Assembly: GCF_001553785.1 (NCBI RefSeq)
Contig: NZ_LOJP01000001.1
Span: 979,657-1,043,656, forward strand
Direction of reading: 5' to 3'
Source of the DNA: Actinoplanes sp. TFC3
GTDB lineage: Bacteria > Actinomycetota > Actinomycetes > Mycobacteriales > Micromonosporaceae
DNA length: 64,000 nucleotides
In this document: positions 36,149 through 47,160 of the stretch, piece by piece
How positions within the stretch are numbered: the first letter of the stretch is position 1
How the letters are laid out: each line of letters begins with the position of its first letter
The notes under the pieces: generated by a model
The model's database searches: none
Seen by the model: only the letters and a program-made list of their open reading frames with translations
What the model was told of the DNA's origin: nothing
Translations under genes and position numbers: made by a program

Positions 36149-37310
36149 GGCAGATCATAACGACGGGGGCGCCCGCGACCCGGGTCAGCACCAGCGCAAC
36201 GCCCGCCTTGCCGTTCAGCCGCAGATCCTTGCGCAACTGCTCGGGTTCCAGGGCGGAGCCACGCTTGCGGATCTCGGCCCGTCCCACCCCGCGTTCGCGC
36301 AGCAACGCGCGCAGCCGCTTGAGCGAGAACGGCAGCACGTCGGTGATCTCCAGCCGCCGTCCGAACGGAGTGTCCACCGGCTCGTCGCTATAGACGTAAG
36401 CGATGTCCGGATCGGCCAGCCGCCCGCCGATGGTCTGCGCGAACTCGGCCACCAGATGCGAGCGCACCACCGCCGGGTCCGGGTCGTACAGGTAGCGTCC
36501 CACCGCACCCACCGGAGCCCGCTCGACTCCCGACCCGTGCAGTTCCGCGCCGCCAGGCAACAAACTCGCCCGCCGTGCAAATTCGGCCAGCGGCCCGCAC
36601 CAGAACGCCGCCTCGACCAGATCACCGTCGACGCTGACCCATTCCCCCTCAGCGCCCGCAGGCAAGAGGGCATGGTCGATTCCAGGAGCCAATTTCAAAA
36701 CTGTCATCGGTACGCGCTCGGGTAAGCCGGCAATGAAGTCCCACGGCGGTGACCAGGATCTCGGGTCCATCAGCCGCCCCCGGCCGGCCCGGCGCCGGGC
36801 CGGATCGGCGAACACTGCGTCGTACTTCTCCACCGTCACCGTGGTGGCATCCGCGCACTCCACGCTCACCAGGTCGGCGAGCCCGGCGGCGGCGGCGTTC
36901 GCGGCGGCCATGGCGGCGGTCAGCGGGTCGGCGTCCACCGCGTGCACCCGGATGCCCTGCCGGGCCGCGGCCAGCGCGTCGGAGCCGAGCCCGCAGCCGA
37001 GGTCGGCCAGGCTGGTCACCCCGGCCGCGCGCAGCCGGGCGGCCCGGCGATCGGCCACCACCGCCCGGGTGGCCTGCTCGAAGCCGGGCCGGGTGAAGAA
37101 CATCTCCGCGGCCGCCGGCCCGAATTTGTTCTCGGCGCGTCTGCGCAGCTCAGCCTGGGTCAGCGCGGCCGCGGCCAAGGGCGCCGCGATGCCCCGGGCC
37201 CGCAGCTTGGCCGCGGCGGCCAGCGGATCGCCGCCGGACACCTCGGCAGCGGCCGAGAGGGCATGCCCGCCCTCGGTGGTGCGCAGGGCGGCAAGCAGTT
37301 CGAGGTCCAC
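36141..37310 (-). CDS. Class I SAM-dependent methyltransferase with THUMP-like C-terminus
   Basis: The 389-residue protein has an N-terminal helical region, an SAM-binding motif LADLGCGLGSDALAAARQG (about 101-119), VHAVDADPLTAAMAAANA, and YDAVFADPARR in place of a DPPY-type motif. A C-terminal THUMP-like region follows (DIAYVYSDEPVDTPFGRRLEI...LPFSLKRLRALLRERGVGRAEIRKRG). The substrate is probably a nucleic acid, judging by the THUMP-like part. It is divergent from groES, with the CIRCE region between, so HrcA could touch its promoter too. Confidence 0.88.
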   Translation of the reverse strand: MDLELLAALRTTEGGHALSAAAEVSGGDPLAAAAKLRARGIAAPLAAAALTQAELRRRAENKFGPAAAEMFFTRPGFEQATRAVVADRRAARLRAAGVTSLADLGCGLGSDALAAARQGIRVHAVDADPLTAAMAAANAAAAGLADLVSVECADATTVTVEKYDAVFADPARRRAGRGRLMDPRSWSPPWDFIAGLPERVPMTVLKLAPGIDHALLPAGAEGEWVSVDGDLVEAAFWCGPLAEFARRASLLPGGAELHGSGVERAPVGAVGRYLYDPDPAVVRSHLVAEFAQTIGGRLADPDIAYVYSDEPVDTPFGRRLEITDVLPFSLKRLRALLRERGVGRAEIRKRGSALEPEQLRKDLRLNGKAGVALVLTRVAGAPVVMICRG

Positions 37311-37329
37311 GCCGAGTCATTCTGCCGTG

Positions 37330-37356
37330 TTGGCACTCTCCTTGACGGAGTGCTAG
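37330..37356. promoter_or_regulatory. CIRCE element 1 (HrcA operator)
   Basis: TTGGCACTC-N9-GAGTGCTAG matches the CIRCE consensus TTAGCACTC-N9-GAGTGCTAA at 16 of 18 positions. It covers the -35 hexamer of the groES promoter. Confidence 0.9.
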
Positions 37357-37370
37357 TTCCGGCATAATCT
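37342..37370 (+). promoter_or_regulatory. groES-groEL1 promoter
   Basis: TTGACG (37342-37347), a 17-bp spacer and TAATCT (37365-37370) give a sigma-A promoter with a start site near 37377. The -35 lies inside CIRCE 1 and the start site falls at the edge of CIRCE 2. Confidence 0.75.
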
Positions 37371-37375
37371 CCGAC

Positions 37376-37402
37376 TTAGCACTCTCAACCTGAGGGTGCC
37401 AG
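37376..37402. promoter_or_regulatory. CIRCE element 2 (HrcA operator)
   Basis: TTAGCACTC-N9-GGGTGCCAG has a perfect left arm and a weaker right arm (6 of 9 positions). It overlaps the predicted transcription start. Confidence 0.85.
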
Positions 37403-37532
37403 CGCGCACCCCAACCGGGGATGTGCGCTTGCGCCAGGCGGACCGGCACCCGCGACGACGGCCCCGCCCGGTGGCATGAGGCATGAGATCGGCCAGCGCT
37501 GGCCGGCAAGTTGTACCCAGGAGGGTATGCCC

Positions 37533-37841
37533 GTGACTACCGCGACCAAGGTTGCGATCAAGCCGCTCGAGGACCGGATCGTGGTCCAGGCGAACGAGGC
37601 CGAGACGACCACCGCGTCGGGCATCGTGATCCCCGACACCGCCAAGGAGAAGCCGCAGGAGGGCACCGTCCTCGCTGTGGGCCCTGGCCGCATCGACGAC
37701 AAGGGCAACCGCATCCCGGTCGACGTCAAGGTCGGCGAGACGGTGCTCTACTCCAAGTACGGCGGCACCGAGGTCAAGTACGCCGGCGAGGAGTACCTGG
37801 TGCTCTCCGCCCGCGACGTCCTCGCGGTCATCGAGAAGTAA
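37533..37841 (+). CDS. groES: Co-chaperonin GroES
   Basis: The roughly 102-residue heptameric lid of GroEL reads [46 protein letters not shown] in its first half, with the mobile loop around [10 protein letters not shown], and ends [16 protein letters not shown] at 37519-37524 is 8 nt from the GTG at 37533 but only 2 nt from the ATG at 37527, so the GTG is favoured; this also gives the N-terminus known in Streptomyces. Controlled by two CIRCE elements. Confidence 0.96.
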   Translation: MTTATKVAIKPLEDRIVVQANEAETTTASGIVIPDTAKEKPQEGTVLAVGPGRIDDKGNRIPVDVKVGETVLYSKYGGTEVKYAGEEYLVLSARDVLAVIEK

Positions 37842-37859
37842 GACCTACCGACTGCGCCA

Positions 37860-37893
37860 GCGCCCTGTTCCGGAGTTCTCTGGGGCAGGGCGC
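37860..37893 (+). promoter_or_regulatory. Hairpin between groES and groEL1
   Basis: GCGCCCTG (37860-37867) pairs with CAGGGCGC (37886-37893) in the 73-bp gap. It may be an mRNA processing or attenuation structure separating groES from groEL1 expression. Confidence 0.5.
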
Positions 37894-37914
37894 CGGTGCG
37901 TGAAGGGACCATAG

Positions 37915-39558
<1,644 letters not shown>

Positions 39559-39574
39559 TCCAGCTCACGTCAGG

Positions 39575-39613
39575 GGCGCGTCGCTTTCCGCGGCGCGCCT
39601 TTGTCGTGTTTTG
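39575..39613 (+). terminator. Terminator after groEL1
   Basis: GGCGCGTCGC (39575-39584) pairs with GCGGCGCGCC (39590-39599), one U-G pair, 5-nt loop, followed by TTTGTCGTGTTTT. A good intrinsic terminator. Confidence 0.85.
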
Positions 39614-39647
39614 ATGCATGGCCCGCTCACGGGGAAAGGTGCGCCAG

Positions 39648-40262
39648 GTGATTGTCGTCGTGGAGGGTCCCAGCGCGGCCGGGAAGACCGCCTGGTGCCG
39701 CCGGTACGTCGGGCGGTACGTACCCGAGTCGCGCGGCTCCGGCCCGGTGCAGGCCGACGAGGCGGCGCAGGCGCGGCACTGGGTGCGTACCGGGATGGCC
39801 CGCTGGGCGATGGCGGGCGAGCTGGAACGCGAGGACGGGGTGGCGTTCTGCGACACCGACCCGGTCAAGCTGCACTACGCGTGGGGCATGGCCGCGCTCG
39901 GGCTGGCCCCGCGGGCCCGCTTCGACCGGGAACTCGCGGTGACCCGGGAGGCGGTGCGCTCCGGGCGGCTCGGGTTCGCTGACGCCGTACTGGTCGGGTT
40001 GCCCGACACCGAAACTCTGCAACGCCGCCGCGACGGTGACGACACCCGGCGCCGGCGCAACTTCGCCGCCCACGTGCAGTTGCGGGAGCCGCTGCAGCAG
40101 TGGTACTCGGCGCTGGAAAGCCTGGCGCCGGGGCGGGTCATCTGGGATCTGCCCGCCATCGGGGTGCCCAAGCTGCCCGAGCCCCGTGCCGAGCGATGTG
40201 ACCTTGACCTACTCGATGCCTTGGCCGGCGCGCTGCCACCCCTGCGAGCGGTGCACCATTAG
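39648..40262 (+). CDS. P-loop NTPase/kinase-like protein of unknown function
   Basis: The protein of about 204 residues begins MIVVVEGPSAAGKTAWCRRYV, a Walker A of nucleoside-kinase style. It contains CDTDPVKLHYAWGMAALGL, VLVGLPDTETLQRRRDGDDTRRRRNF (an Arg-rich lid-like segment) and IWDLPAIGVPKLP. It looks like a small-molecule or nucleotide kinase, but no family is certain. The GTG at 39648 has GGAAAGG 9 nt upstream; starts at 39618 and 39639 lack proper spacing. The molybdopterin enzyme follows 3 bp after its stop. Confidence 0.75.
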   Translation: MIVVVEGPSAAGKTAWCRRYVGRYVPESRGSGPVQADEAAQARHWVRTGMARWAMAGELEREDGVAFCDTDPVKLHYAWGMAALGLAPRARFDRELAVTREAVRSGRLGFADAVLVGLPDTETLQRRRDGDDTRRRRNFAAHVQLREPLQQWYSALESLAPGRVIWDLPAIGVPKLPEPRAERCDLDLLDALAGALPPLRAVHH

Positions 40263-40265
40263 CGG

Positions 40266-41750
40266 GTGAAACTTGCGTTGCGGGCAGGTCTGGCCGGGAT
40301 AGCTTCCGCCGCGGTGGGGCTCGGTGCGGCCGAGGTCGTGGCTGTGTTCACCGGGGCGTTGTCCTCACCGCTGCTCGCGGTCGGGGGCGTGGTGGTCGAC
40401 ACGGTGCCCGCGCCGGTGAAGGACTTCGGCATCGCGGTGTTCGGCACGCACGACAAGACCGCGCTGCTCACCGGCACCGCCGTGCTGCTGGCTGCTTACG
40501 CCGCGTTGATCGGGATCGTTGCGCTGCGATCATGGCTTTGGTCGTACCTGGGGATCGCCCTTTTCGTGGCGATCGGCGTGGGCGCCGCAGTGACCCGGCA
40601 CGACGCCGGAGCTGGCGCTGCCCTGCCCTCGCTGGTGGCGGGCGGGACTGCCGTGCTCGCGCTGCGGCTGCTGCTCCCGCTGGCCCGCGATGTCGAGCCG
40701 CAACCGGATCTCGGGGGCTCCCGCCGGCGCTTCCTGCTCGGGGCAGGTGCGGCGGCCGGGGTGGCGATTGCCGGCGGGTTCGGTGGCCGGCTGCTCACCT
40801 CCCGTCGCGCAGTCACCGAGGCCCGCAAGGCGGTGGTGCTGCCCGAGCCCACGACCCAGGCACCGACCGTTCCGGCTTCCGCGGTGACCTCGAACGAGGA
40901 TTTCTACCGCATCGACACCTCGCTGTACCCGCCGCAGGTCGACCCGTCGACCTGGGAGCTGCGCATCCACGGCATGGTGCGCAACCCGATCACCATCACC
41001 TGGGCGCAACTGCTGCAGCGGCCGATGATCGAGCGCTACGTGACGCTGGCGTGCGTGTCCAACGAGGTCGGCGGCGACCTGATCGGCAACGCACGGTGGC
41101 TCGGCACCTCGCTGAAGGACCTGCTCGACGAGGCAGACCCGTTGCCGGGAGCCGATCAGGTGGTAGCGCGCTCGGTGGACGGCTGGACCTGCGGCAGCCC
41201 CACCGCGGTGCTGCGCGACGGCCGGGATGCCCTGCTCGCGATCGGCATGAACGGCGAGCCGTTGCCGGTGCCGCACGGGTTCCCGGCGCGCCTGGTCGTA
41301 CCCGGCCTGTACGGCTACGTGTCGGCGTGCAAGTGGGTCACCGAACTCGAGCTGACCCGGTTTGTCGACTTCGACGCGTACTGGGTGCCCCGCGGCTGGT
41401 CGGCGCTCGGTCCCATCAAGACCGAGTCACGCATCGACAGCCCGCGCGACGGCAGCAAGAAGGCGGCTGGGGACGTGATGGTGGCCGGGGTGGCCTGGGC
41501 TCAGCACCGGGGGATCAACAAGGTCGAGGTGCAGGTGGACAACGGGCCGTGGACGGTGGCTTCGGTGGCGGCGCCGGTCTCGGTGGACACGTGGGTGCAA
41601 TGGTCGTACCGGTGGGCGGCCACCAAGGGGGACCACACGATCCGGGTACGGGCCACTGACGCCGCGGGCGAGACGCAGACAAGCACCCCGGCACCGCCCG
41701 CGCCGGACGGGGCCACCGGGTGGCATTCGGTGCGGGTCTCGATCGGCTGA
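40266..41750 (+). CDS. Membrane-anchored sulfite-oxidase-family molybdopterin oxidoreductase
   Basis: The 494-residue protein has four to five N-terminal helices (to about residue 140), then RRRFLLGAGAAAGVAIAGG, a Tat-like anchor, then an extracytoplasmic Oxidored_molyb domain with NPITITWAQLLQRP, the Mo-ligand Cys in VTLACVSNEVGG, a substrate pocket around VDGWTCGSPTAVL, and VPGLYGYVSACKWVTELEL. A C-terminal Mo-co dimerisation-like beta domain (about 400-490) follows. Family members oxidise sulfite or reduce oxidised sulfur or nitrogen compounds; the substrate is unknown here. No separate cytochrome subunit is adjacent; the N-terminal helices may serve as anchor. Confidence 0.9.
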   Translation: MKLALRAGLAGIASAAVGLGAAEVVAVFTGALSSPLLAVGGVVVDTVPAPVKDFGIAVFGTHDKTALLTGTAVLLAAYAALIGIVALRSWLWSYLGIALFVAIGVGAAVTRHDAGAGAALPSLVAGGTAVLALRLLLPLARDVEPQPDLGGSRRRFLLGAGAAAGVAIAGGFGGRLLTSRRAVTEARKAVVLPEPTTQAPTVPASAVTSNEDFYRIDTSLYPPQVDPSTWELRIHGMVRNPITITWAQLLQRPMIERYVTLACVSNEVGGDLIGNARWLGTSLKDLLDEADPLPGADQVVARSVDGWTCGSPTAVLRDGRDALLAIGMNGEPLPVPHGFPARLVVPGLYGYVSACKWVTELELTRFVDFDAYWVPRGWSALGPIKTESRIDSPRDGSKKAAGDVMVAGVAWAQHRGINKVEVQVDNGPWTVASVAAPVSVDTWVQWSYRWAATKGDHTIRVRATDAAGETQTSTPAPPAPDGATGWHSVRVSIG

Positions 41751-41971
41751 ACCTGCCAACGCGTCGCGCTTGGTGGATAGCTTCTCTTGACTCGTGCGTG
41801 TCAAGGTGTCACGCGAAAGCCGCACTTTTCGTCCGACGGTGTTGCCAAGTTCGCTCATACGGTGGCTTGCATGTCCACGGATGCGGCTGACATGCCGCGG
41901 AATACTTCGACGCGGCTCTCCGCCGGGAACCGCGTCGTCAGTTGTGTCGTAGTGCCGCGCTTGGTGCGTCG

Positions 41972-42358
41972 TCAGGCTGCCGGTGCCTGCCGCTGTGCCG
42001 GAACGGTCGACTTGTGGGGCCGCCCGAGGCGTGCCTCCAGCCGCGCCAGGTCCACCCGTCCGTGATGATCGGCGAGGTCCTCCCAGCCAACCGCGAGCAG
42101 CCGCAGCCGCTCCGCTTCGCTGAGGCCTCCCCAGACGCCGTAGGGCTCCCGGACGGCCAGTGCGTGGGCGGCGCACTCGGCCCGCACCGGGCAAGCACCG
42201 CACATCGACTTGGCTTTGGACTCGCGGCGGTTGCGGGACGACCCGCGCTCGCCGTCGGGGTGGAAGAACTGGGCACTGTCCCGGCCCCGGCAGAGGCCGA
42301 GTCGCTGCCAGTCCCACAGGTCGGCGATGGGCCCGGGCAGTCTGCGAACGTTGGACAT
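41972..42358 (-). CDS. whiD: WhiB-family iron-sulfur regulator, WhiD (WhiB3) type
   Basis: The 128-residue protein reads RLPGPIADLWDWQRLGLCRGRDSAQFFHPDGERG, almost the WhiD N-terminus, then CGACPVRAEC, giving the four-Cys [4Fe-4S] set, and the turn motif GVWGGLSEAER. A basic C-terminal tail follows. WhiD controls sporulation-stage genes with the principal sigma factor and senses NO and O2. ATG at 42358 with GGAGGAGGG upstream. It is divergent from the bldM-like gene, the same neighbourhood as whiD-bldM in Streptomyces. Confidence 0.95.
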   Translation of the reverse strand: MSNVRRLPGPIADLWDWQRLGLCRGRDSAQFFHPDGERGSSRNRRESKAKSMCGACPVRAECAAHALAVREPYGVWGGLSEAERLRLLAVGWEDLADHHGRVDLARLEARLGRPHKSTVPAQRQAPAA

Positions 42359-42601
42359 CAAACACCCTCCTCCCGCGCGGCACCGCGGAGTGTTTGTGAT
42401 GAGGGCCATGGCTCAGGCCTGCCGCCGGTGTACCCAGGCGCATGCCGGATCACACACGACATGTCGATGTCTTCGTCGGCTGTTGCACAGCCGTATCCCA
42501 TCGGTGCCGCGAACTCTACCGATGTTTCCCATTTTTTCCATCTAAAGCGCGTAATGCTGCGGCCCTCGCGTGATCTCCTCTGAGAGAGAAGGAGGATCAC
42601 T

Positions 42602-43447
42602 GTGCGTACCGTCCTCGTGTGCGTCCGTACCCCACTGGCGGCCCAGACCGTCGCGTCCACCGCGGCCCGGCTCGGCATGACCGGTGTCGTGCGGACCGCG
42701 GTGAGCGAGACCGAGGCCATGATCCGTCTGGCTGAGAGACCGGCCGAGGTAGTTCTGGCCGACACCGCCGTGACCCGTCCCGACAGCGTCGGCTTCACCC
42801 GCCGCGTCCTCGCCCGCGCCCCGCAGGCGCAGGTCGTTCTGTTCGGCGCGGAAGACCCCCGGGTCGCCGCCGCCACGGTCGCCGCCGGCGCCCGCGGCGT
42901 CATCCGCGGCGTCGAGCACGACCTGGTCAGCGTCGTCGCCAAGGCGCTGCTGCTGTTGCTGTTGCCGGTGCGCCCCCAGGGCATGCCGATCAACGGCGCA
43001 AACGCCCAGCCGGCGGCGGTCGGTCAGGCGGGCCGCAACAACAACTCGGCCACCGCCCGTGGTCTGCACCGTGACGGCCTGGCAATGGCCGGCACCCCGA
43101 ACGCGGCGGGCATCCCCGCGATCCTGCCCAACTCACCCATGGTCCCCGCGCAGCGTGGCGACGGATCCGACATCGACCCGGCCACCGGGCGCCCGATGGT
43201 CTGGCCGGGCAATGAGGCCCGTCCCGGCGAGGTCGCCCCGACCGGGCGGCGCCTCACCCTTACCGAACGCGAACTGCAGGTGCTGCGCGGCATGGCCGAC
43301 GGCAAGAGCAACGCAGAGATCGGGCGCGAGTTGTTCGTGTCCGAGGACACGGTGAAGACCCACGCGCGGCGGCTCTTCCGCAAGCTGGGCGCTCGCGACC
43401 GGGCGCACGCGGTGGCCGCCGGCTTCCGCGCCGGTCTGGTCGCCTGA
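42602..43447 (+). CDS. BldM-like orphan response regulator with degenerate receiver
   Basis: The 281-residue protein has a receiver-like domain (1-118) and a LuxR/NarL helix-turn-helix (217-278: LTERELQVLRGMADGKSNAEIGRELFVSEDTVKTHARRLFRKLG), nearly identical to BldM. In the receiver D54 is kept (VVLADTAV), but the acidic pair is replaced (CVRTP at 7-11) and the conserved Lys is missing (VIRGVEH), so phosphorylation is unlikely. A linker of about 90 residues (120-215), rich in Gly, Pro, Asn and Ala, is absent from Streptomyces BldM (about 203 residues). GAAGGAGG precedes the GTG. Divergent from whiD. Confidence 0.88.
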   Translation: MRTVLVCVRTPLAAQTVASTAARLGMTGVVRTAVSETEAMIRLAERPAEVVLADTAVTRPDSVGFTRRVLARAPQAQVVLFGAEDPRVAAATVAAGARGVIRGVEHDLVSVVAKALLLLLLPVRPQGMPINGANAQPAAVGQAGRNNNSATARGLHRDGLAMAGTPNAAGIPAILPNSPMVPAQRGDGSDIDPATGRPMVWPGNEARPGEVAPTGRRLTLTERELQVLRGMADGKSNAEIGRELFVSEDTVKTHARRLFRKLGARDRAHAVAAGFRAGLVA

Positions 43448-43536
43448 GGTCTGCACGGCCGGCGTGAGGCGCAGCCTTTCACTACCGAAGGCGCGACGTT
43501 TCTCTGCCGACGGCGCGAAAGGCGCGGGCGGCGAGC

Positions 43537-43938
43537 TTATTTGGGCTCGTCGTCCGTGCCTTCGGTCAACGTGTCGTGCACGCCGTCGGCGTAGCCGCGC
43601 GCATATTCCCACGTGACATAGCGGTCCGGATCCGGGTCATAGGCCGGCTCGTGCACGCGCGGGCGCCCGGACGACAGCAGATGCCGCAGATTTCCTCGCA
43701 GCAGATCCCAGTCGAAGTAGTGCGGCTCGTGACAGTCCTCGCACTCTATGACCAGCCCGCGGATCCCCGTGGGGCTCAGCAGCGCCTGATAGATCTCCAG
43801 GTCGGAGAGGTCCTCGAGGACGTCCTGACGCTCAGCCTCGGTCAGCGGGTCCTGCTCGGCGTCCTCCGAGAGGTCGTCGAGGCCCGCGGCCGGGTCTGCG
43901 GGGTCGCCGCTGAACGGGTCGATCGGCTCTTCCTGCAC
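43537..43938 (-). CDS. DUF5319 conserved actinobacterial protein
   Basis: The predicted 133-residue acidic protein begins MQEEPIDPFSGDPADPAAGLDDL and contains LLSPTGIRGLVIECEDCHEPHYFDWDLLRGNLRHLLSSGRPRVHEPAYDPDPDRYVTWEYARGY in pieces typical of DUF5319, including a CxxC (ECEDC). It sits in the whiB3-guaB2 neighbourhood as in M. tuberculosis. The GTG at 43938 is chosen because family proteins start there and a TACGGT box ends 7 nt upstream, a leaderless arrangement. Function unknown. Confidence 0.85.
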   Translation of the reverse strand: MQEEPIDPFSGDPADPAAGLDDLSEDAEQDPLTEAERQDVLEDLSDLEIYQALLSPTGIRGLVIECEDCHEPHYFDWDLLRGNLRHLLSSGRPRVHEPAYDPDPDRYVTWEYARGYADGVHDTLTEGTDDEPK

Positions 43939-44056
43939 AGGGTCTACCGTACCCACCGGATGGCATTGTGTGGTGGCCCGCACCCGCTGTCCGCCCCCAC
44001 GGGTCCCGCCTGAGCGATGAGTAGGATGAGACACTCCGCCTCTTCTCTAGGGATGA

Positions 44057-45547
<1,491 letters not shown>

Positions 45548-45574
45548 TCACCACCCCCTTAAGAGGTATCTGAC

Positions 45575-46693
45575 ATGCGCGACGTGGTGGAAATCGGTCT
45601 CGGCAAGACCGCCCAGCGCGGCTACCACCTGGACGACATCGCGATCGTTCCGAGCCGCCGCACCCGCGACGTGGACGACGTGTCCACCGAGTGGAAGCTG
45701 GACGCCTACCCGTTCAAGATCCCCTGCGTCGCGCACCCGTCGGACGCCACCATGAGCCCGGCCTCCGCCGTCGCCTTGGGCCGTCTCGGCGGCCTGGGCG
45801 TGCTCAACGCCGAGGGCCTGTGGACCCGCTACGAGGACCCCACCAAGATCCTCGAGGAGCTGGCCTCGCTCGACGAGGAGGCGGACGCCACCAAGCGCCT
45901 GCAGGAGGTGTACGCCGAGCCGATCCGCCCCGAGCTGATCGCCGAGCGGGTGCGCGCCATCCGCGAGGGCGGCGTCACCGTGGCGGTCCGGGTCTCCCCG
46001 CAGCACACCCTGCAGCTCGCCCCGGTGATCCTCGACGCCGGCGTGGACCTGCTGGTCATCCAGGGCACCCTGGTCAGCGCCGAGCATGTCTCGACCACCG
46101 ACGAGCCGCTCAACCTCAAGGAATTCATCGCCGACCTCGACCTCCCGGTCATCGTCGGCGGCTGCACCGACTACAAGACCGCCCTGCACCTCATGCGCAC
46201 CGGCGCCGCGGGCGTCATCGTGGGCATCGGCGCCGACGAGTGGTCCACCACCGACACGGTGCTCGGCATCCGCGTCCCCATGGCCACCGCCATCGCCGAC
46301 GCTGCGGCCGCCCGACGCGACTACCTCGACGAAACCGGTGGCCGCTACGTCCACCTGATCGCCGACGGTGGCATCTCCACCTCCGGCGACATCGCCAAGG
46401 CCATCGGCTGCGGCGCCGACGCCGTCATGCTGGGCGAGCCGCTCTCGCTGGCCGAGGGCGCCCCGGCCGGCGGCGCCTGGTGGCACTCCGCAGCCAGCCA
46501 CCCGAGCCTGCCCCGCGGTGGCTTCTGCATCGCCGGCGAGCCGGACGGCACCATGGACGAGCTGCTCTACGGCCCGGCCGACCGCCCGGACGGCCAGCTC
46601 AACCTGTTCGGCGGCCTCAAGCGCGCGATGGCCAAGTGCGGCTACAGCGACGTCAAGGAGTTCCAGAAGGTCGCCCTCGTCCTGGACAAATGA
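45575..46693 (+). CDS. guaB3: GuaB3-type IMP dehydrogenase-like protein
   Basis: The 372-residue TIM-barrel paralogue of IMPDH lacks CBS domains. The barrel is clear ([77 protein letters not shown]). In the catalytic loop the Cys-containing GPGAICTTR of guaB is replaced by GIGADEWSTTDT, so it cannot use the standard IMPDH thioimidate chemistry at that position. The family is conserved in actinobacteria next to guaB; its reaction is not certain from sequence. AAGAGG lies 8 nt before the ATG. The stop lies inside the first unit of a 15-bp repeat. Confidence 0.94.
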   Translation: MRDVVEIGLGKTAQRGYHLDDIAIVPSRRTRDVDDVSTEWKLDAYPFKIPCVAHPSDATMSPASAVALGRLGGLGVLNAEGLWTRYEDPTKILEELASLDEEADATKRLQEVYAEPIRPELIAERVRAIREGGVTVAVRVSPQHTLQLAPVILDAGVDLLVIQGTLVSAEHVSTTDEPLNLKEFIADLDLPVIVGGCTDYKTALHLMRTGAAGVIVGIGADEWSTTDTVLGIRVPMATAIADAAAARRDYLDETGGRYVHLIADGGISTSGDIAKAIGCGADAVMLGEPLSLAEGAPAGGAWWHSAASHPSLPRGGFCIAGEPDGTMDELLYGPADRPDGQLNLFGGLKRAMAKCGYSDVKEFQKVALVLDK

Positions 46694-46756
46694 GACCTCG
46701 ACAGGTGAGTCTTGGGCAAGTGAGTCCTGGACAAGTCGGCATTGGGCAAGGTCGGT
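46682..46756. repeat. Five degenerate tandem 15-bp repeats across the guaB3 stop
   Basis: Units begin at 46682, 46697, 46712, 46727 and 46742, with the pattern (C/T)T(G/C)G(A/G)CA(A/G)(A/G)T(G/C)(A/G)G(A/T)C. The first unit contains the TGA stop of guaB3. The period is a multiple of three, so loss of the stop would add copies of a Leu-Gly-Gln-like pentapeptide. It looks like local duplication of the gene end. Confidence 0.8.
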
Positions 46757-46764
46757 AGTGCGGA

Positions 46765-47160
46765 TCAGGTCAGCGCGTCTGCGACGGCTGATCTGATCTG
46801 GTCGTCGTCGGCGCCCAGCAGGCGCGCCTCGCGGACGAAGGCGGCGGCCCGTTCCCGCAGCGCGCCGGCCCGGTCGCGTAGCACCCCGGCCGGATCCTGC
46901 GCAGCGGGAGGAGCCGGCGCGACCCGGGTGCCACCACCGCGCCGGGACACCACCAGCCCGGCCAGCTCCAGCTCGCGATAGGTGCGGGCCACCGTGCCGA
47001 CCGCCAGGCCCAAGTCGGCCGCGAGCTGGCGCAGCGGTGGCAGGCGGTCACCGGGGGCCAGCACGCCGTACCGGATGAGCTCGGTCAGTTGGCGGCGCAG
47101 TTGTTCGTACGGTGGCGTGGGATCGGTCGTGACCACCGTCAAAGCCGGGCTGTCCGTCAC
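46765..47160 (-). CDS. GntR-family regulator, short YtrA-like type
   Basis: The predicted 131-residue protein has an N-terminal GntR winged helix (PPYEQLRRQLTELIRYGVLAPGDRLPPLRQLAADLGLAVGTVARTYRELELAGLVVSRRGGGTRV) and only a short C-terminal helical segment (about 90-131), the YtrA layout. GTG at 47160 overlaps the stop of the membrane-protein gene by 4 nt, so translation is coupled and the longer in-frame extension upstream is not needed. YtrA-type regulators usually repress the operon of their membrane or ABC partner; two matching inverted repeats lie upstream at 48000-48065. Confidence 0.92.
   Translation of the reverse strand: MTDSPALTVVTTDPTPPYEQLRRQLTELIRYGVLAPGDRLPPLRQLAADLGLAVGTVARTYRELELAGLVVSRRGGGTRVAPAPPAAQDPAGVLRDRAGALRERAAAFVREARLLGADDDQIRSAVADALT

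Noticed and set aside
39618..39647. Earlier ATG or GTG starts for the P-loop protein
   Set aside because: The only good Shine-Dalgarno (GGAAAGG) lies downstream of the ATG and adjacent to the first GTG; spacing fits only the GTG at 39648.
46682..46756. CRISPR-like array
   Set aside because: Repeats are contiguous 15-mers without spacers, degenerate, and no cas genes are present.
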